Origin: WJMT01 sp964611275
GTDB lineage: Bacteria > Acidobacteriota > Aminicenantia > Aminicenantales > Aminicenantaceae
Direction of reading: 5' to 3'
Length of the DNA: 64,000 nucleotides
Assembly: GCA_964611275.1 (NCBI GenBank)
Contig: CAZSZS010000040.1
Location: forward strand, 1-64,000
The notes beneath the pieces were generated by a model. That model did no database searches and was not told the origin of the DNA. It was given only the letters and a program-made list of their open reading frames with translations. This document shows positions 17,274 through 25,957 of the stretch, in pieces. The first letter of the stretch is position 1, and each line of letters begins with the position of its first letter. Both the position numbers and the translations under genes were made by a program.

Positions 17274-18266
17274 ATGAAAAGAGCTTGCTTTTTTTTACTT
17301 ATTTTGCTTTTTATTTTTTTTAGCTGCGGAAAAAACAACAAGGAAAGCCTTTACACCATAGGGATATTTCAAGTAAACGATGCTCCCCATTTAAACAAGG
17401 CAGTGGAAGGTTTTTTAAGTTGTCTGCAGGACAATGGAATGGTCCACGGAGAAAACGTCACTCTTATACTGAAGAACGCGAAGGGAGATATTTCTGAAGT
17501 TCACAATATTGTTGGGAGTTTTGTGAAAAACGATGTTGACATGATCGCTGCTTTTTCAACAGCCTGCCTTCAGGCTGCCCTTAATGCGACGAGCGAGATT
17601 CCCATTGTTTTTTCATCGGTCGCGAATCCTTATAGAGCGGGAGCTGGTTTTTCTCAAAAAGAACATCTCGGTCATGTGACCGGTGTATCTTCCAGGAGTC
17701 CTATAAAGGAAGGGCTCTATTTTTTAAAGGAGGTCCTGCCTGAATCTTCAAAAATAGGGACACTTTGGACTCCTTCGGAATTGAATTCCGAATATTATCT
17801 TGAATTGACCCGTGAGAGCGCAGCTGAACTGGGTCTGGAAGTCGAGGCAGTACCAATAGCCAATTCAAATGAAGTCCTGCTTTCCTCACAGCTACTTGTC
17901 AGCAGAGGAGTGGATGCGATTTATCAGATATCTGATAATACCATCAATGAGTCTTTCGAGGCCGTGGCTCAGGTTGCTCTTGATAACGAAGTGCCTTTGT
18001 TTGGAGGATTCCCTGTTTCCGCAGAACAAGGAGCCTGTGCGGCATTGGGGTGGGATTTTTTTGATATGGGATATAAATCCGGCGAAATGGCTTTTGAGAT
18101 AAAAAACGGAAGGAGCCCGGCTGATATTCCTTTTCAGTATATGAAAAAAGCCAGCCTTTTTATCAACACAGAAGCCGCATCAAGACAAAGAGTAAGGTTT
18201 TCAAAGGAAATCCTGGAGAGAGCAGATAAGGTCTACACTTCCATTGAAAATGGGAGTAATGAGTAA
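17274..18266 (+). CDS. ABC transporter substrate-binding lipoprotein (orphan)
   Basis: About 330 residues of the ABC substrate-binding family PF04392. It is a lipoprotein: the hydrophobic N-terminus ends in FIFFSCG with Cys18 as the lipid-anchored residue. The body has the two-lobed periplasmic binding layout (IGIFQVNDAPHLNKAVEGF, then IPIVFSSVANPYRAG and GTLWTPSELNSEYY). The ligand is unknown; relatives bind amino acids or small organic molecules. In most genomes this family is encoded with a permease and an ATPase. Neither is next to it here. I chose ATG 17274 because the TTG at 17247 would add a polar stretch before the lipoprotein signal. No strong ribosome site is visible at either start. 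Confidence 0.8.
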   Translation: MKRACFFLLILLFIFFSCGKNNKESLYTIGIFQVNDAPHLNKAVEGFLSCLQDNGMVHGENVTLILKNAKGDISEVHNIVGSFVKNDVDMIAAFSTACLQAALNATSEIPIVFSSVANPYRAGAGFSQKEHLGHVTGVSSRSPIKEGLYFLKEVLPESSKIGTLWTPSELNSEYYLELTRESAAELGLEVEAVPIANSNEVLLSSQLLVSRGVDAIYQISDNTINESFEAVAQVALDNEVPLFGGFPVSAEQGACAALGWDFFDMGYKSGEMAFEIKNGRSPADIPFQYMKKASLFINTEAASRQRVRFSKEILERADKVYTSIENGSNE

Positions 18267-18317
18267 GCGAAAGGATTAGCTTGAAGAGGGTCGGAGCAGG
18301 CAGCTTTCAGGAGGAAC

Positions 18318-18346
18318 TTTACGATTGAACGTGATTTTTGTATAAT
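18318..18346 (+). promoter_or_regulatory. Promoter of the acylphosphatase gene
   Basis: TTTACG (18318-18323) and a perfect TATAAT (18341-18346) have 17-bp spacing. Transcription should begin near 18353, only a few bases before the ATG codons at 18356 and 18359, so the mRNA may be nearly leaderless. Confidence 0.55.
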
Positions 18347-18355
18347 GAAAAAAAG

Positions 18356-18631
18356 ATGATGGAGAGAGCAAGCATACTCATTTCAGGCCGGGTTCAGGGT
18401 GTTCTCTTCCGTGATTTTACACAGAGATGGGCCTCGTCCTTGGGATTGAAAGGATGGGTCAAAAATGTAGTTGGCGGGCGAGTCGAGGTCCTGGTAGAGG
18501 GAGAAAAGGATAAAATCAATCAGATGATAGGGAAGCTCAGACAAGGGCCCCAAATGGCACGGGTAGATGATGTTGAACTTGAATGGCAGGAATATAAAGG
18601 AGAGTACGGGGATTTTCGTATCACATGGTAG
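18356..18631 (+). CDS. acyP: Acylphosphatase
   Basis: A 91-residue acylphosphatase that hydrolyses acyl phosphates such as acetyl phosphate or 1,3-bisphosphoglycerate. The two catalytic residues are visible: Arg19 in GRVQGVLFRDF and Asn37 in GWVKNVVGG. The length is normal for the family. I chose the first of two adjacent ATG codons, because the TTG at 18338 lies on top of the TATAAT box. With pta-ackA close by, acetyl phosphate is a possible substrate, but this is only inference. The gene is followed by a cupin gene 50 bases later. Confidence 0.9.
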   Translation: MMERASILISGRVQGVLFRDFTQRWASSLGLKGWVKNVVGGRVEVLVEGEKDKINQMIGKLRQGPQMARVDDVELEWQEYKGEYGDFRITW

Positions 18632-18681
18632 GTTTTTATTGCGAGCATGCAGTCAAATCCCTATAAGAAAGAGGAGAAGCC

Positions 18682-19005
18682 ATGTTTAAACATGCAAAAA
18701 AAGATCATCCGAGCGTAGAGGTTTTTAAGGGTGTTGTCCGAACGACCTTAGGGTGTGGAAAAGATGTTCTTATGGCTCGATTCGATTATAAGAAAGGCTC
18801 TCAAGTCCCCCCTCATAGGCACTCTTATGAACAAGTAACGGTCATTATTAAAGGGAAGCAAAAAGTCATTATAGATAACAAGGGGGAGAAAGAAGAGATT
18901 ATACTGGAAGAAGGGGATTCCTATATGGTTCCAGCCTCATTTGAACACGAGCAATTCAATCTTGAGGATACGGTGACCATAGATTCTTGGAGCCTTGCTC
19001 CCTAG
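18682..19005 (+). CDS. Single-domain cupin protein
   Basis: A 107-residue small cupin. The first metal motif is PPHRHSYEQVTVIIKG (two His and one Glu, residues about 44-59), and a second, reduced motif GDSYMVPASFEHEQF provides another His. Such proteins bind a metal and serve as small enzymes or sensors; the role here is not known. An AGAGGAG ribosome site precedes the ATG. The stop overlaps by 4 bases with the stop of the convergent TRASH-type gene. Confidence 0.8.
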   Translation: MFKHAKKDHPSVEVFKGVVRTTLGCGKDVLMARFDYKKGSQVPPHRHSYEQVTVIIKGKQKVIIDNKGEKEEIILEEGDSYMVPASFEHEQFNLEDTVTIDSWSLAP

Positions 19006-19313
19006 GGGTTTTCGTTTTTCTTTCTGGACTCGAGAAATTTATTTCGACATTCCTTTGAACAAAAGTAATATTCTTTTCCTTTGTGTATTTCTTTTATGGC
19101 ATCTTCTTTAGGAAGATACGTATTACAGACTTGATCTTTGACCATGATCCCGGGTTTTGAGCTTGGTTTTTGGGGAGGCTTTTTTGCCCGTTTTAATGAC
19201 TGATAGGTTTTGACGACGATGTATATCAAATAGGCAATCATCGCATAGAAAATGACTTTGAATAATCCGGACATAATGGATATAAATTTAGATGATTTAG
19301 CCTTGTATGTCAA
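19002..19313 (-). CDS. Membrane-anchored TRASH/YHS-type metal-binding protein
   Basis: A 103-residue protein with one membrane helix (about residues 14-36), a Pro/Lys linker, and a C-terminal YHS/TRASH-like domain: MVKDQVCNTYLP, then YYFCSKECRNKFLE. The three Cys (DQVC, FCSKEC) fit a metal site. TRASH domains are found in metal-sensing and metal-handling proteins. The start is TTG 19313, supported by AAGGA 5 bases upstream; ATG 19274 lacks a ribosome site. It ends inside the last codons of the convergent cupin gene. The function is not established. Confidence 0.75.
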   Translation of the reverse strand: MTYKAKSSKFISIMSGLFKVIFYAMIAYLIYIVVKTYQSLKRAKKPPQKPSSKPGIMVKDQVCNTYLPKEDAIKEIHKGKEYYFCSKECRNKFLESRKKNENP

Positions 19314-19349
19314 CTAAATCCTTCCTCTGGTTTTTACCACTTTTCACTG

Positions 19350-19376
19350 TTGACTGCTCACCTATTTTGTTATAAT
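19350..19376 (+). promoter_or_regulatory. Putative promoter of meaB-mce
   Basis: TTGACT (19350-19355) and a perfect TATAAT (19371-19376) are separated by only 15 bp, shorter than optimal. Transcription would start near 19383, just before ATG 19394. Confidence 0.4.
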
Positions 19377-19393
19377 GAGTGGTTGAGAAAAAA

Positions 19394-20326
19394 ATGAATA
19401 TCGTTCAAGAAATATTAAAGGGCAGTCCTAAAGCCATGGCCAGGGCTATTTCCTTGATTGAGAACAGAGATGTTCGTGCGCAGGAGATTCTAAAAGGGAT
19501 TTTTCCCTATTCCGGAAAATCGATCATAATCGGGATAACCGGAGCACCAGGTTCTGGCAAAAGCACCTTGGTGGATCAGATTGTGACGGTTTTCAAAGAA
19601 AAACAAAAAAAGATCGGCATCATTGCTGTTGATCCCACAAGTCCTTTTAGCGGAGGGGCCATCCTGGGTGACAGAATTCGTATGATGCGCCACAGTACAG
19701 ATAAAGATGTTTTTATAAGAAGTATGGCAACCAGAGGACACCTGGGGGGGCTTTCGAAATCCTCAAGCGAGGCCATCACTGTGCTTGAGGCCGGAGGAAA
19801 GGATGTCATACTTGTGGAGACAGTGGGAGTCGGACAGGATGAAGTCGAGGTGGTTAAACTTGCGGATTTGATACTGGTCATACTGACACCTGGAGCCGGA
19901 GACGATATTCAGGTTTTTAAAGCAGGGATCATGGAGATCGCGGATATATTTGTTCTCAACAAAGCAGACTCCCCGGAAGCAGAGAGAACAGAACGGCATC
20001 TGAAAGCCATGCTGGATTTAGGACTGAATAAGGAAGCCGTACCTCCCATAGTCAAAACAATCGCCACTACAGGGGAAAACATTGGTTCTCTTGTTAAGCA
20101 CATAGAGAGCTTTACGTCCGGGAAGAAAGGGAAGCTGAAGACGGCGAGAAAGAAAAGGCTGATCTTATGGATGCTGAAGGACATCATTGGCGAAAAAATT
20201 CATCAGTTGATCACCCGCAGTATTAAAGAAGATGAACTTGAGGATTATGTTGATCAGATATTTAAAAGGGAGACAGATCCTTATACTATAGCTGATGGTT
20301 TTATCCAAAAGTTAAAGGATTCTTAA
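19394..20326 (+). CDS. meaB: Methylmalonyl-CoA mutase-associated GTPase MeaB
   Basis: About 310 residues of the MeaB/ArgK G3E GTPase family, which guards and loads the B12 cofactor of methylmalonyl-CoA mutase. The P-loop GAPGSGKST is at residues 50-58; IAVDPTSPFSGGAILGDRIRM, the family hallmark ETVGVGQDEVEV and the base-recognition NKAD follow in order. I chose ATG 19394 rather than GTG 19379, since the latter lies within a few bases of the TATAAT box. The methylmalonyl-CoA epimerase gene starts at the very next base after the stop. The mutase itself is not in this window. Confidence 0.92.
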   Translation: MNIVQEILKGSPKAMARAISLIENRDVRAQEILKGIFPYSGKSIIIGITGAPGSGKSTLVDQIVTVFKEKQKKIGIIAVDPTSPFSGGAILGDRIRMMRHSTDKDVFIRSMATRGHLGGLSKSSSEAITVLEAGGKDVILVETVGVGQDEVEVVKLADLILVILTPGAGDDIQVFKAGIMEIADIFVLNKADSPEAERTERHLKAMLDLGLNKEAVPPIVKTIATTGENIGSLVKHIESFTSGKKGKLKTARKKRLILWMLKDIIGEKIHQLITRSIKEDELEDYVDQIFKRETDPYTIADGFIQKLKDS

Positions 20327-20734
20327 ATGACAGAAAAAATACACCATATAGGCATTGCGGTCAATGACATTGAAGAGAGCCTTACCAAGTGGGGGCGGTA
20401 TGTAACATTTGAAAAAGGAGACATAGAGGAAATAAAGACAAGAGGCGTGAAAGTGGTGACTCTGGGATTTGAGGAAGGGCCTTTGATTGAACTTCTTGAG
20501 GCAGTGGGAAGTGAATCTCCTATAAGGAAATTCATAGACAAACGCGGGGAAGGAATTCACCACATTTGTTTCAAAACGGATGACCTGGACCTTAAAGTCA
20601 GGGAGCTCAAGAAAAAAGGAGTCCGATTTGTTCAGGAAAGACCTGTTTCAGGAGCAGGGGGGAGCCGTATTATTTTTATACATCCGGATAATCTCAATGG
20701 AGTGCTCATTGAGCTGAAGGAAGAGAAAGAATAA
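20327..20734 (+). CDS. mce: Methylmalonyl-CoA epimerase
   Basis: A 135-residue vicinal-oxygen-chelate protein that interconverts the 2R and 2S forms of methylmalonyl-CoA. Two beta-alpha-beta-beta-beta modules carry the metal ligands: HHIGIAVND near the N-terminus, IELLEAVG, HHICFKTDD near residue 78 and the last Glu in GVLIELKEE. The start abuts the meaB stop (TAAATG), indicating tight coupling. With MeaB it marks propionyl-CoA/succinyl-CoA conversion, either for propionate formation or for degradation of odd-chain and branched substrates. Confidence 0.93.
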   Translation: MTEKIHHIGIAVNDIEESLTKWGRYVTFEKGDIEEIKTRGVKVVTLGFEEGPLIELLEAVGSESPIRKFIDKRGEGIHHICFKTDDLDLKVRELKKKGVRFVQERPVSGAGGSRIIFIHPDNLNGVLIELKEEKE

Positions 20735-20740
20735 TTCAGG

Positions 20741-23700
20741 CTAATTATTAGGCTTTGTTTTTTTCAGTATGATGGATATTTTCAGCCCTGAAGGTGTGTT
20801 TGGAGAGGCTTTGATGCTTCCTCCGTGGTCTTCAAGTATTTTTTTTGCAATGGGAAGGCCTAATCCTGTTCCTCCTTCCTTAGTTGAAAAATAAGGCCTA
20901 AAGATCTCATCCAGCATATTTTTTTTGATACCCTGTCCGGTGTCACTTATTTCAAGATGGATTTCATCATTCTTGGAAGAAGCTTTGATCTCGATCACTC
21001 CCTTGTCTTTAATGGATTCTATGGCATTTGTAAGAATATTTCTGAAAACCGTTTTGATTTTTGCTTTATCTCCGGAAAAAAACATATCCTGTTTTTGGAA
21101 TGTTTCTTTAAATGTGATTCTTTCGGACAAAATGCTTTTGTAGGGATCTATGGTCTCTTTTATGGTTTCTTTCAGATTTAAAGTTTCCTTTTGCAGCGTG
21201 CCCTTTTTGGATGTTTCTAAGAAATCCTGGGCTATTTTTCTTAGATTCTCCACTTCCGTGACTATGTATGATGTTGATTCTTTCAGAACTTTTTCGAAAT
21301 CCTCTTTATTGTCTTCATATACGGTTAGAAGGTGTTCGGCGGATAGCTGTATCGGAGTCAGCGGATTTTTTATTTCGTGGGCCACTTTTCTGGCCATTTC
21401 AGCCCATGCTATTTTTTTACTGATGTCTGCAAGTTCCTGCTGGTGTTTTCTGAGGCTTTTCACCATTGTATTGAAGCCGTTTATCAGAGTTTTCATCTCG
21501 TCTTGCTTTTTGTAATCAATGGATACTTTAAGATTTCCTAAACTGACTTCTCTGGTCCCCGAAAGGAGTCTTTTGATGGGATTGAGAATCATATCTCCAA
21601 TTCCTTTTGCAACAACGAGGACAGCAGCGATGAAGAAAAATGAAATGAACACAAGGAATTCGAACAGTTCATAAGAAAATGTTGATATTTCTTCTTGTTC
21701 AAGGGGAAAGGGAAGAGATATCAGAAAGAAAGAATCCTGATATTCATAAGGAATAGTCAGGGTATGAAAGGAATATTCTCCAATTTTTTGGGTCTGCGTG
21801 TAAAACGGATTGTTCTCATAGAGGGCTTTATAATACACACCCCCGTCAATGAGTTCAGGAAGGATACCGTAGTCAAAAAATTCCCTGTGGCTTGAAGAAA
21901 CAAGTTTTCCGTTTACGTAAAGGTTTACGTCATTTGATATGGTCGAGCTGATCCACATGACCATTTCGTCCGGAGGTATGGTCACACTAAGCTCTTCTTC
22001 GTTCTGGAAAAAAATAAAATCTTCCATGACACTGTTGGCGAATTTTGCCTGAACCTCTGCTTCTTCGGTTATTTTCTGGGTGAAAATCTGTGAAAAGTAA
22101 CCTCTGGTTAAAAGAGAAAACAGAAGAAGGGGAAGAAGAGACACAGCGATAAAGGAGATATAGACCTTGTTAGAGAAAGACCAAAAAGGGTTTTTCATCT
22201 TTTTTTTGTGAAAAAATGAAAAATAGGCAAGGGCAGCTATGGATAGAAAGAGAAGGTAGAAAAAGAATATGACTAGAAATTCGACTGAGTGAGTGATAAA
22301 GGATTTTATAGGTATGAAAAGCGAATAAATAGAACCTTCCTTTACAAAATAGATGCTTTTGAATTTTTTCCCTTTATCTGAAAAAACAGCCCAAACAGGT
22401 TGGTCTGAAGAGTGGATCTCGTCAAGATATTTTGAGGGAATGCCTTTCGATATATTGTTCGGATTGAATACGGGTTTTCCTCGAGGATTGAAAATGGCAA
22501 ATCCCAGTTTGATGTGTCTTAGAGAAGGAATGGAAGTAGCTCTTGTGAGCTCAAAATATGGATTTGCAGAATAAAGAAACGGAAGCATCTCATGACCGAC
22601 AGAGAGAGAAAGAATGGTTCTTCCTATCCCTTGATCGTTCTCTATCCAGTCTTTATATCCTGTAAGAAAACGCTTCTCCTCTCCTAAAAAAGGAACACTC
22701 TGGCTTATGATGGTCCAGCTCTCACTAAGAGGAAGGGCCACTCCGTTTTGCAGATTCGGGATATTTAGGGAAAATCTGGAAAGGATATTTCCCTCGGGAC
22801 CGAGCATCTCAAAGCTTGAGTACCAGTTAAATTTCGAGATGAGAGTCCTCTCCCAGAGCGAGGCAGCCATTTCCGAAGGATTTTGGTGATGAAAAAAAGA
22901 CAGTATCTGGTTTTGGTTTTCATTTATTTCCTGTATTGATTCTTGAATAAGAAATACAGCCCAGTCTTCCAGTGTTGTGATTGTGTATCTTAGAGAATGC
23001 TCTAAAATGGCTTTCTTTTTATCAACACTTGTGAAATGAAGGGAGGAATGGATAAAAAGAACGGATATCACAAACGCAGATAACAGAAATCTTTTTCTTT
23101 TTTGGAGACCGGGGAAATAAATCAGGACAAAAAGGAGAAATAGGACGGCTGCCTGAAGGCCAAAGATAAGGGCAGGGTTTTTCCCCAGATGAATAATTAC
23201 GTAAGCGCCTATCGTGACAAGCAGTGCGGTAAATGGGATGAGCTTGTTTGGAGAAAAGAAACAGGCTGTTCTCAAAGCCATGTAACCCAGGACAAAGAAA
23301 CTGAAAGAAAAGAGTATGATACTGATATGCAGAAGAATAAAGCTGGGATGTAAAGACAGACTCAACAATGCCTGTTTTGTGTTGAAGGCCAGCCTGTAAA
23401 GCAGCTCATGCAGAAGGAAGATAAGAAATACGGATATAACCGAGGATAATAAGCTCAGGATGATGCTTAATGGAACAGATGCCTTTTGGGTCCATTTTTT
23501 TTTGGATCTGTTGAATAAAGACAGAAGAAAGATAAGGAGGGATGCGAGCAGAAGAGAGGATAGAAATATATCAGCAGGTGATTTTGTGAGGTTATCCAGG
23601 GAGATGAAGCTTGCTGAATCCGGAGAAAATATGGGCATGGATTGAACAGGTTCGAGCCTGCTTACGGGGAGAAAAATCAGGCGGATAGCGATCATGATCG

Positions 23701-24637
23701 CTATGACGCTTATTTTCCGGGCCGGACTGAATTTTTTTGATAACCGGGAAGACCTTATGATGTATATGAGAAGCAGAATAAGAGAGAGAATTGAGAGAAG
23801 ATAAAATCCCAGCCGTATGTTCTGTTTTTGAGCGGAGATGATTGAAGTCAGGGGAGGCAGACTCAGAGTAACTGTGGCCATTATATGACCTTCTTCGTTC
23901 CTCAGGGGAAAAAACATGGTCTGTATCTCATTTTGAAGCCTCGGCTGTCCTATATATTCATCTTTATATTTGCTGAATATTCTTTCAAAACCGGAAATGT
24001 CATCCCTGAAATCCCAGTAGTCGATTTTGCAGTCAGCCATCAGCTGGTTCCTAAGGAAATGATGCTCCTGCAGATACTGGGCCTTAAACTGGGGCAGAAA
24101 CGCCAGCAGATAATAGAAGACGACGGAATGCCCTCCACTGTCGGTACTAACGGAGACCACATATACGGATGCTTTGTCTTTTATTAAGAATGTTTGTTTG
24201 TCCCGGTAGTGTTCATTGTTATCCGAATAAAGGATTTGCCGGACGTCTATGACTTTGCCGTCCCACATTTCAATCTGTCCAAATGCGTCATATAAGGCTA
24301 TTCCCTCTTTGTTCTTATCAATTTGGAATTTCTGAAAAAAGGTGAAGATTTTTTCTTCTTCCGGCAGGGCCGTGCGGTTAAGGATATCATGTTTGCTGAG
24401 GATTTGATTGATAATGGAAGAGAATTCCGTTTTTATGGCATGAGATTTGTTCCGCAGCCGGGCCAAGCTTTTTTGATGGTAATTTGGAGAAATCAATATC
24501 GGGTAGGCCAGCCATAGAAGAAGAAGGAGAACACAAAGGGCCGTTGATGTGAAAAAGCTGAACAGCAGAAATCTGTATTGTTGTCCGCTTTTGTTTTGAT
24601 TCAAATTCTTGCTGCTTTTATTTCTATGATTTTCCAT
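20741..24637 (-). CDS. Very large NtrY-like sensor histidine kinase
   Basis: A 1298-residue membrane sensor kinase. Residues about 25-50 and a cluster from 280 to 540 give many membrane helices, separated by two large periplasmic regions (about 50-270 and 550-790); another helix pair lies near 800-840 and one near 965-985. A HAMP-like linker follows, then the HisKA box with His1087 (AHEIKNPLTPI) and an HATPase_c domain with N-box NILTNAIES, DTGQGI and GGTGLGLPIAKK. The HEIKNPLTP signature is typical of NtrY-type kinases. No response regulator gene is adjacent, so the partner is unknown. Its start overlaps the end of the upstream small gene by 37 bases, implying coupled translation. The number of membrane segments is well above that of ordinary NtrY proteins. 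Confidence 0.9.
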   Translation of the reverse strand: MENHRNKSSKNLNQNKSGQQYRFLLFSFFTSTALCVLLLLLWLAYPILISPNYHQKSLARLRNKSHAIKTEFSSIINQILSKHDILNRTALPEEEKIFTFFQKFQIDKNKEGIALYDAFGQIEMWDGKVIDVRQILYSDNNEHYRDKQTFLIKDKASVYVVSVSTDSGGHSVVFYYLLAFLPQFKAQYLQEHHFLRNQLMADCKIDYWDFRDDISGFERIFSKYKDEYIGQPRLQNEIQTMFFPLRNEEGHIMATVTLSLPPLTSIISAQKQNIRLGFYLLSILSLILLLIYIIRSSRLSKKFSPARKISVIAIMIAIRLIFLPVSRLEPVQSMPIFSPDSASFISLDNLTKSPADIFLSSLLLASLLIFLLSLFNRSKKKWTQKASVPLSIILSLLSSVISVFLIFLLHELLYRLAFNTKQALLSLSLHPSFILLHISIILFSFSFFVLGYMALRTACFFSPNKLIPFTALLVTIGAYVIIHLGKNPALIFGLQAAVLFLLFVLIYFPGLQKRKRFLLSAFVISVLFIHSSLHFTSVDKKKAILEHSLRYTITTLEDWAVFLIQESIQEINENQNQILSFFHHQNPSEMAASLWERTLISKFNWYSSFEMLGPEGNILSRFSLNIPNLQNGVALPLSESWTIISQSVPFLGEEKRFLTGYKDWIENDQGIGRTILSLSVGHEMLPFLYSANPYFELTRATSIPSLRHIKLGFAIFNPRGKPVFNPNNISKGIPSKYLDEIHSSDQPVWAVFSDKGKKFKSIYFVKEGSIYSLFIPIKSFITHSVEFLVIFFFYLLFLSIAALAYFSFFHKKKMKNPFWSFSNKVYISFIAVSLLPLLLFSLLTRGYFSQIFTQKITEEAEVQAKFANSVMEDFIFFQNEEELSVTIPPDEMVMWISSTISNDVNLYVNGKLVSSSHREFFDYGILPELIDGGVYYKALYENNPFYTQTQKIGEYSFHTLTIPYEYQDSFFLISLPFPLEQEEISTFSYELFEFLVFISFFFIAAVLVVAKGIGDMILNPIKRLLSGTREVSLGNLKVSIDYKKQDEMKTLINGFNTMVKSLRKHQQELADISKKIAWAEMARKVAHEIKNPLTPIQLSAEHLLTVYEDNKEDFEKVLKESTSYIVTEVENLRKIAQDFLETSKKGTLQKETLNLKETIKETIDPYKSILSERITFKETFQKQDMFFSGDKAKIKTVFRNILTNAIESIKDKGVIEIKASSKNDEIHLEISDTGQGIKKNMLDEIFRPYFSTKEGGTGLGLPIAKKILEDHGGSIKASPNTPSGLKISIILKKTKPNN

Positions 24638-25041
24638 TTATCAGGTTCATTTTTGCCGGTGGTTTCTGATTTTTTCAAAAGGAAAAACACATGATAAACA
24701 TACTGGTTGTTGTTTTTTTTGTCCTTAAAAGACCATCTTGATTTAAAAATTGTGTTATCGTTCTGTATCTCTCTTTCCTCCGACAGAGAGTAGAATTCAA
24801 AGGTCGGATAGTGTGAGAATATTTTCTGGAAGAGAAAGAAGGCCTGCTGGTCAGTGAGTTGATCGGAAAAAGAAATCGGCTCAGGGAATGATAGATTGAC
24901 ATGGCCGTCTGAGGGGAAAAGCAAAGAGAGCATGTGGGCGTTGTTTTGAAGGAAGGCTCTTTCGATTTTATTGGAGACGGTATTTGATTGAGGGGCCAAA
25001 AGGGAAAAAATCAGGGTTAATATGACTGTTAACTGACTCAT
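24601..25041 (-). CDS. Small exported NTF2-like protein (DUF4783-like)
   Basis: A 146-residue protein with an N-terminal signal sequence (MSQLTVILTLIFSLLAPQS) and a mixed alpha/beta body that resembles NTF2-like DUF4783 proteins (YPTFEFYSLSEERE, then SRWSFKDKKNNNQYVYHVFFLLKK, then WKIIEIKAARI). The family is found in the periplasm of Bacteroidetes and relatives, and its role is not known. The gene reads into the large sensor kinase, overlapping its start by 37 bases, so the product may assist or modulate the kinase's periplasmic part. This is inference from the gene arrangement. No clear ribosome site is seen before the ATG. Confidence 0.65.
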   Translation of the reverse strand: MSQLTVILTLIFSLLAPQSNTVSNKIERAFLQNNAHMLSLLFPSDGHVNLSFPEPISFSDQLTDQQAFFLFQKIFSHYPTFEFYSLSEEREIQNDNTIFKSRWSFKDKKNNNQYVYHVFFLLKKSETTGKNEPDKWKIIEIKAARI

Positions 25042-25187
25042 AAAAATATATTAACATAATATGTTTCCTGTAGGAAGGCTCTCGTTATGTGCCTGGATTT
25101 TCGCTGCCGCATTCCCTTCCTTCACATCAAAAGGCAAAAGAGGTAGAATAAACAAAAACTGCGAACCGTATACTTAGGGAAGATACC

Positions 25188-25622
25188 ATGTCCGAAGAAC
25201 TTTCTTTTGGCGTTAAAAAGTCAAAGGAAAGAGCTCTGCACAGGAGGATGAAAAGGCTGGAAATCTATGAAAAGGACCTGGTAGAGAATTTTATTCGTTC
25301 AAGCGGGAAAGGGGGGCAGAGGACGAACAAAGTGTCCACATGCGTTTATTTGAAACACATACCCACCGGGCTGGAAGTCAAGTGTCAAAAGGAAAGACAG
25401 CAGTCCATAAACAGGTTTCTGGCGAGAAGGCTTCTTGCTGATAAGATCGAATCCATGATTCTGGGAGAGAAGAGCAGGGAGAAGCAGAGAATTGAAAAGA
25501 TACGGCGTCAAAAAAGAAAGCGTTCCAAGAGAGCTAAGGAAAAAATGTTAGAGGAGAAAAAGAAGCAGGCGGAAAAAAAGAAAAGGCGCAGCTATAAGCC
25601 GGAACCTGAGGATTTTGAATAA
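25188..25622 (+). CDS. Release-factor-like peptidyl-tRNA hydrolase (GGQ protein)
   Basis: A 144-residue protein with only the catalytic domain of class I release factors. The GGQ tripeptide is at residues 42-44 (SSGKGGQRTNKVST). The C-terminal 60 residues are an extremely basic Lys/Arg/Glu helix (EKIRRQKRKRSKRAKEK). This is the layout of ArfB/YaeJ- and C12orf65-type factors that free peptides from stalled ribosomes, where a basic tail enters the mRNA channel. It has no codon-reading domain. Whether it acts on stalled 70S ribosomes or on split 50S subunits cannot be told. It is a single-gene unit. Confidence 0.85.
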   Translation: MSEELSFGVKKSKERALHRRMKRLEIYEKDLVENFIRSSGKGGQRTNKVSTCVYLKHIPTGLEVKCQKERQQSINRFLARRLLADKIESMILGEKSREKQRIEKIRRQKRKRSKRAKEKMLEEKKKQAEKKKRRSYKPEPEDFE

Positions 25623-25723
25623 CCTGAACAATTCAGCTCATTAAATTCACTTAAAAGGAATAAAGAGGACTTTATGTGAGTCTAATATAAAGAAGAGGTG
25701 AATTTCATACGGATTGAAACCGG

Positions 25724-25957
25724 ATGGATGAGAAGAAGCTCATATCTCTGGCTCGTGATGGTAATAAAGATGCATTTAGGGAACTTGTCACAAAATACGA
25801 ACCTCAGATAGCCGGTACTGTTATAGGCATGTTAGGTCCAGGCCCTGAAGCAGAAGATATCGGGCAGGAGACTTTTATAAGGCTTTACAGGTCTCTTTCA
25901 AAGTTTCGAGGAGAGTCTTCTTTAAGCACATATTTGACAAGAATAGCTATATTCTAG
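25724..25957 (+). pseudogene. Truncated ECF sigma factor (region 2 only)
   Basis: A 77-residue remnant of an ECF-type RNA polymerase sigma factor. Region 2 is recognisable: LARDGNKDAFRELVTKYEP, then AEDIGQETFIRLYRSLSKFRGESSLSTYLTRIAI. The reading frame stops directly after the end of region 2 (stop at 25955-25957). Region 4, needed for -35 recognition, is missing. Immediately downstream, in a different frame, is open sequence of a Spy/CpxP-type protein without its N-terminus. The arrangement suggests a deletion that joined a sigma gene to a later gene of the same operon. Confidence 0.7.

Noticed and set aside
18325..18345. Mini-ORF TTG-AAC-GTG-ATT-TTT-GTA-TAA behind a good AGGAGG box
   Set aside because: It lies before the predicted transcription start of the acylphosphatase gene and encodes only six residues; it may be a leftover of the upstream gene's region.
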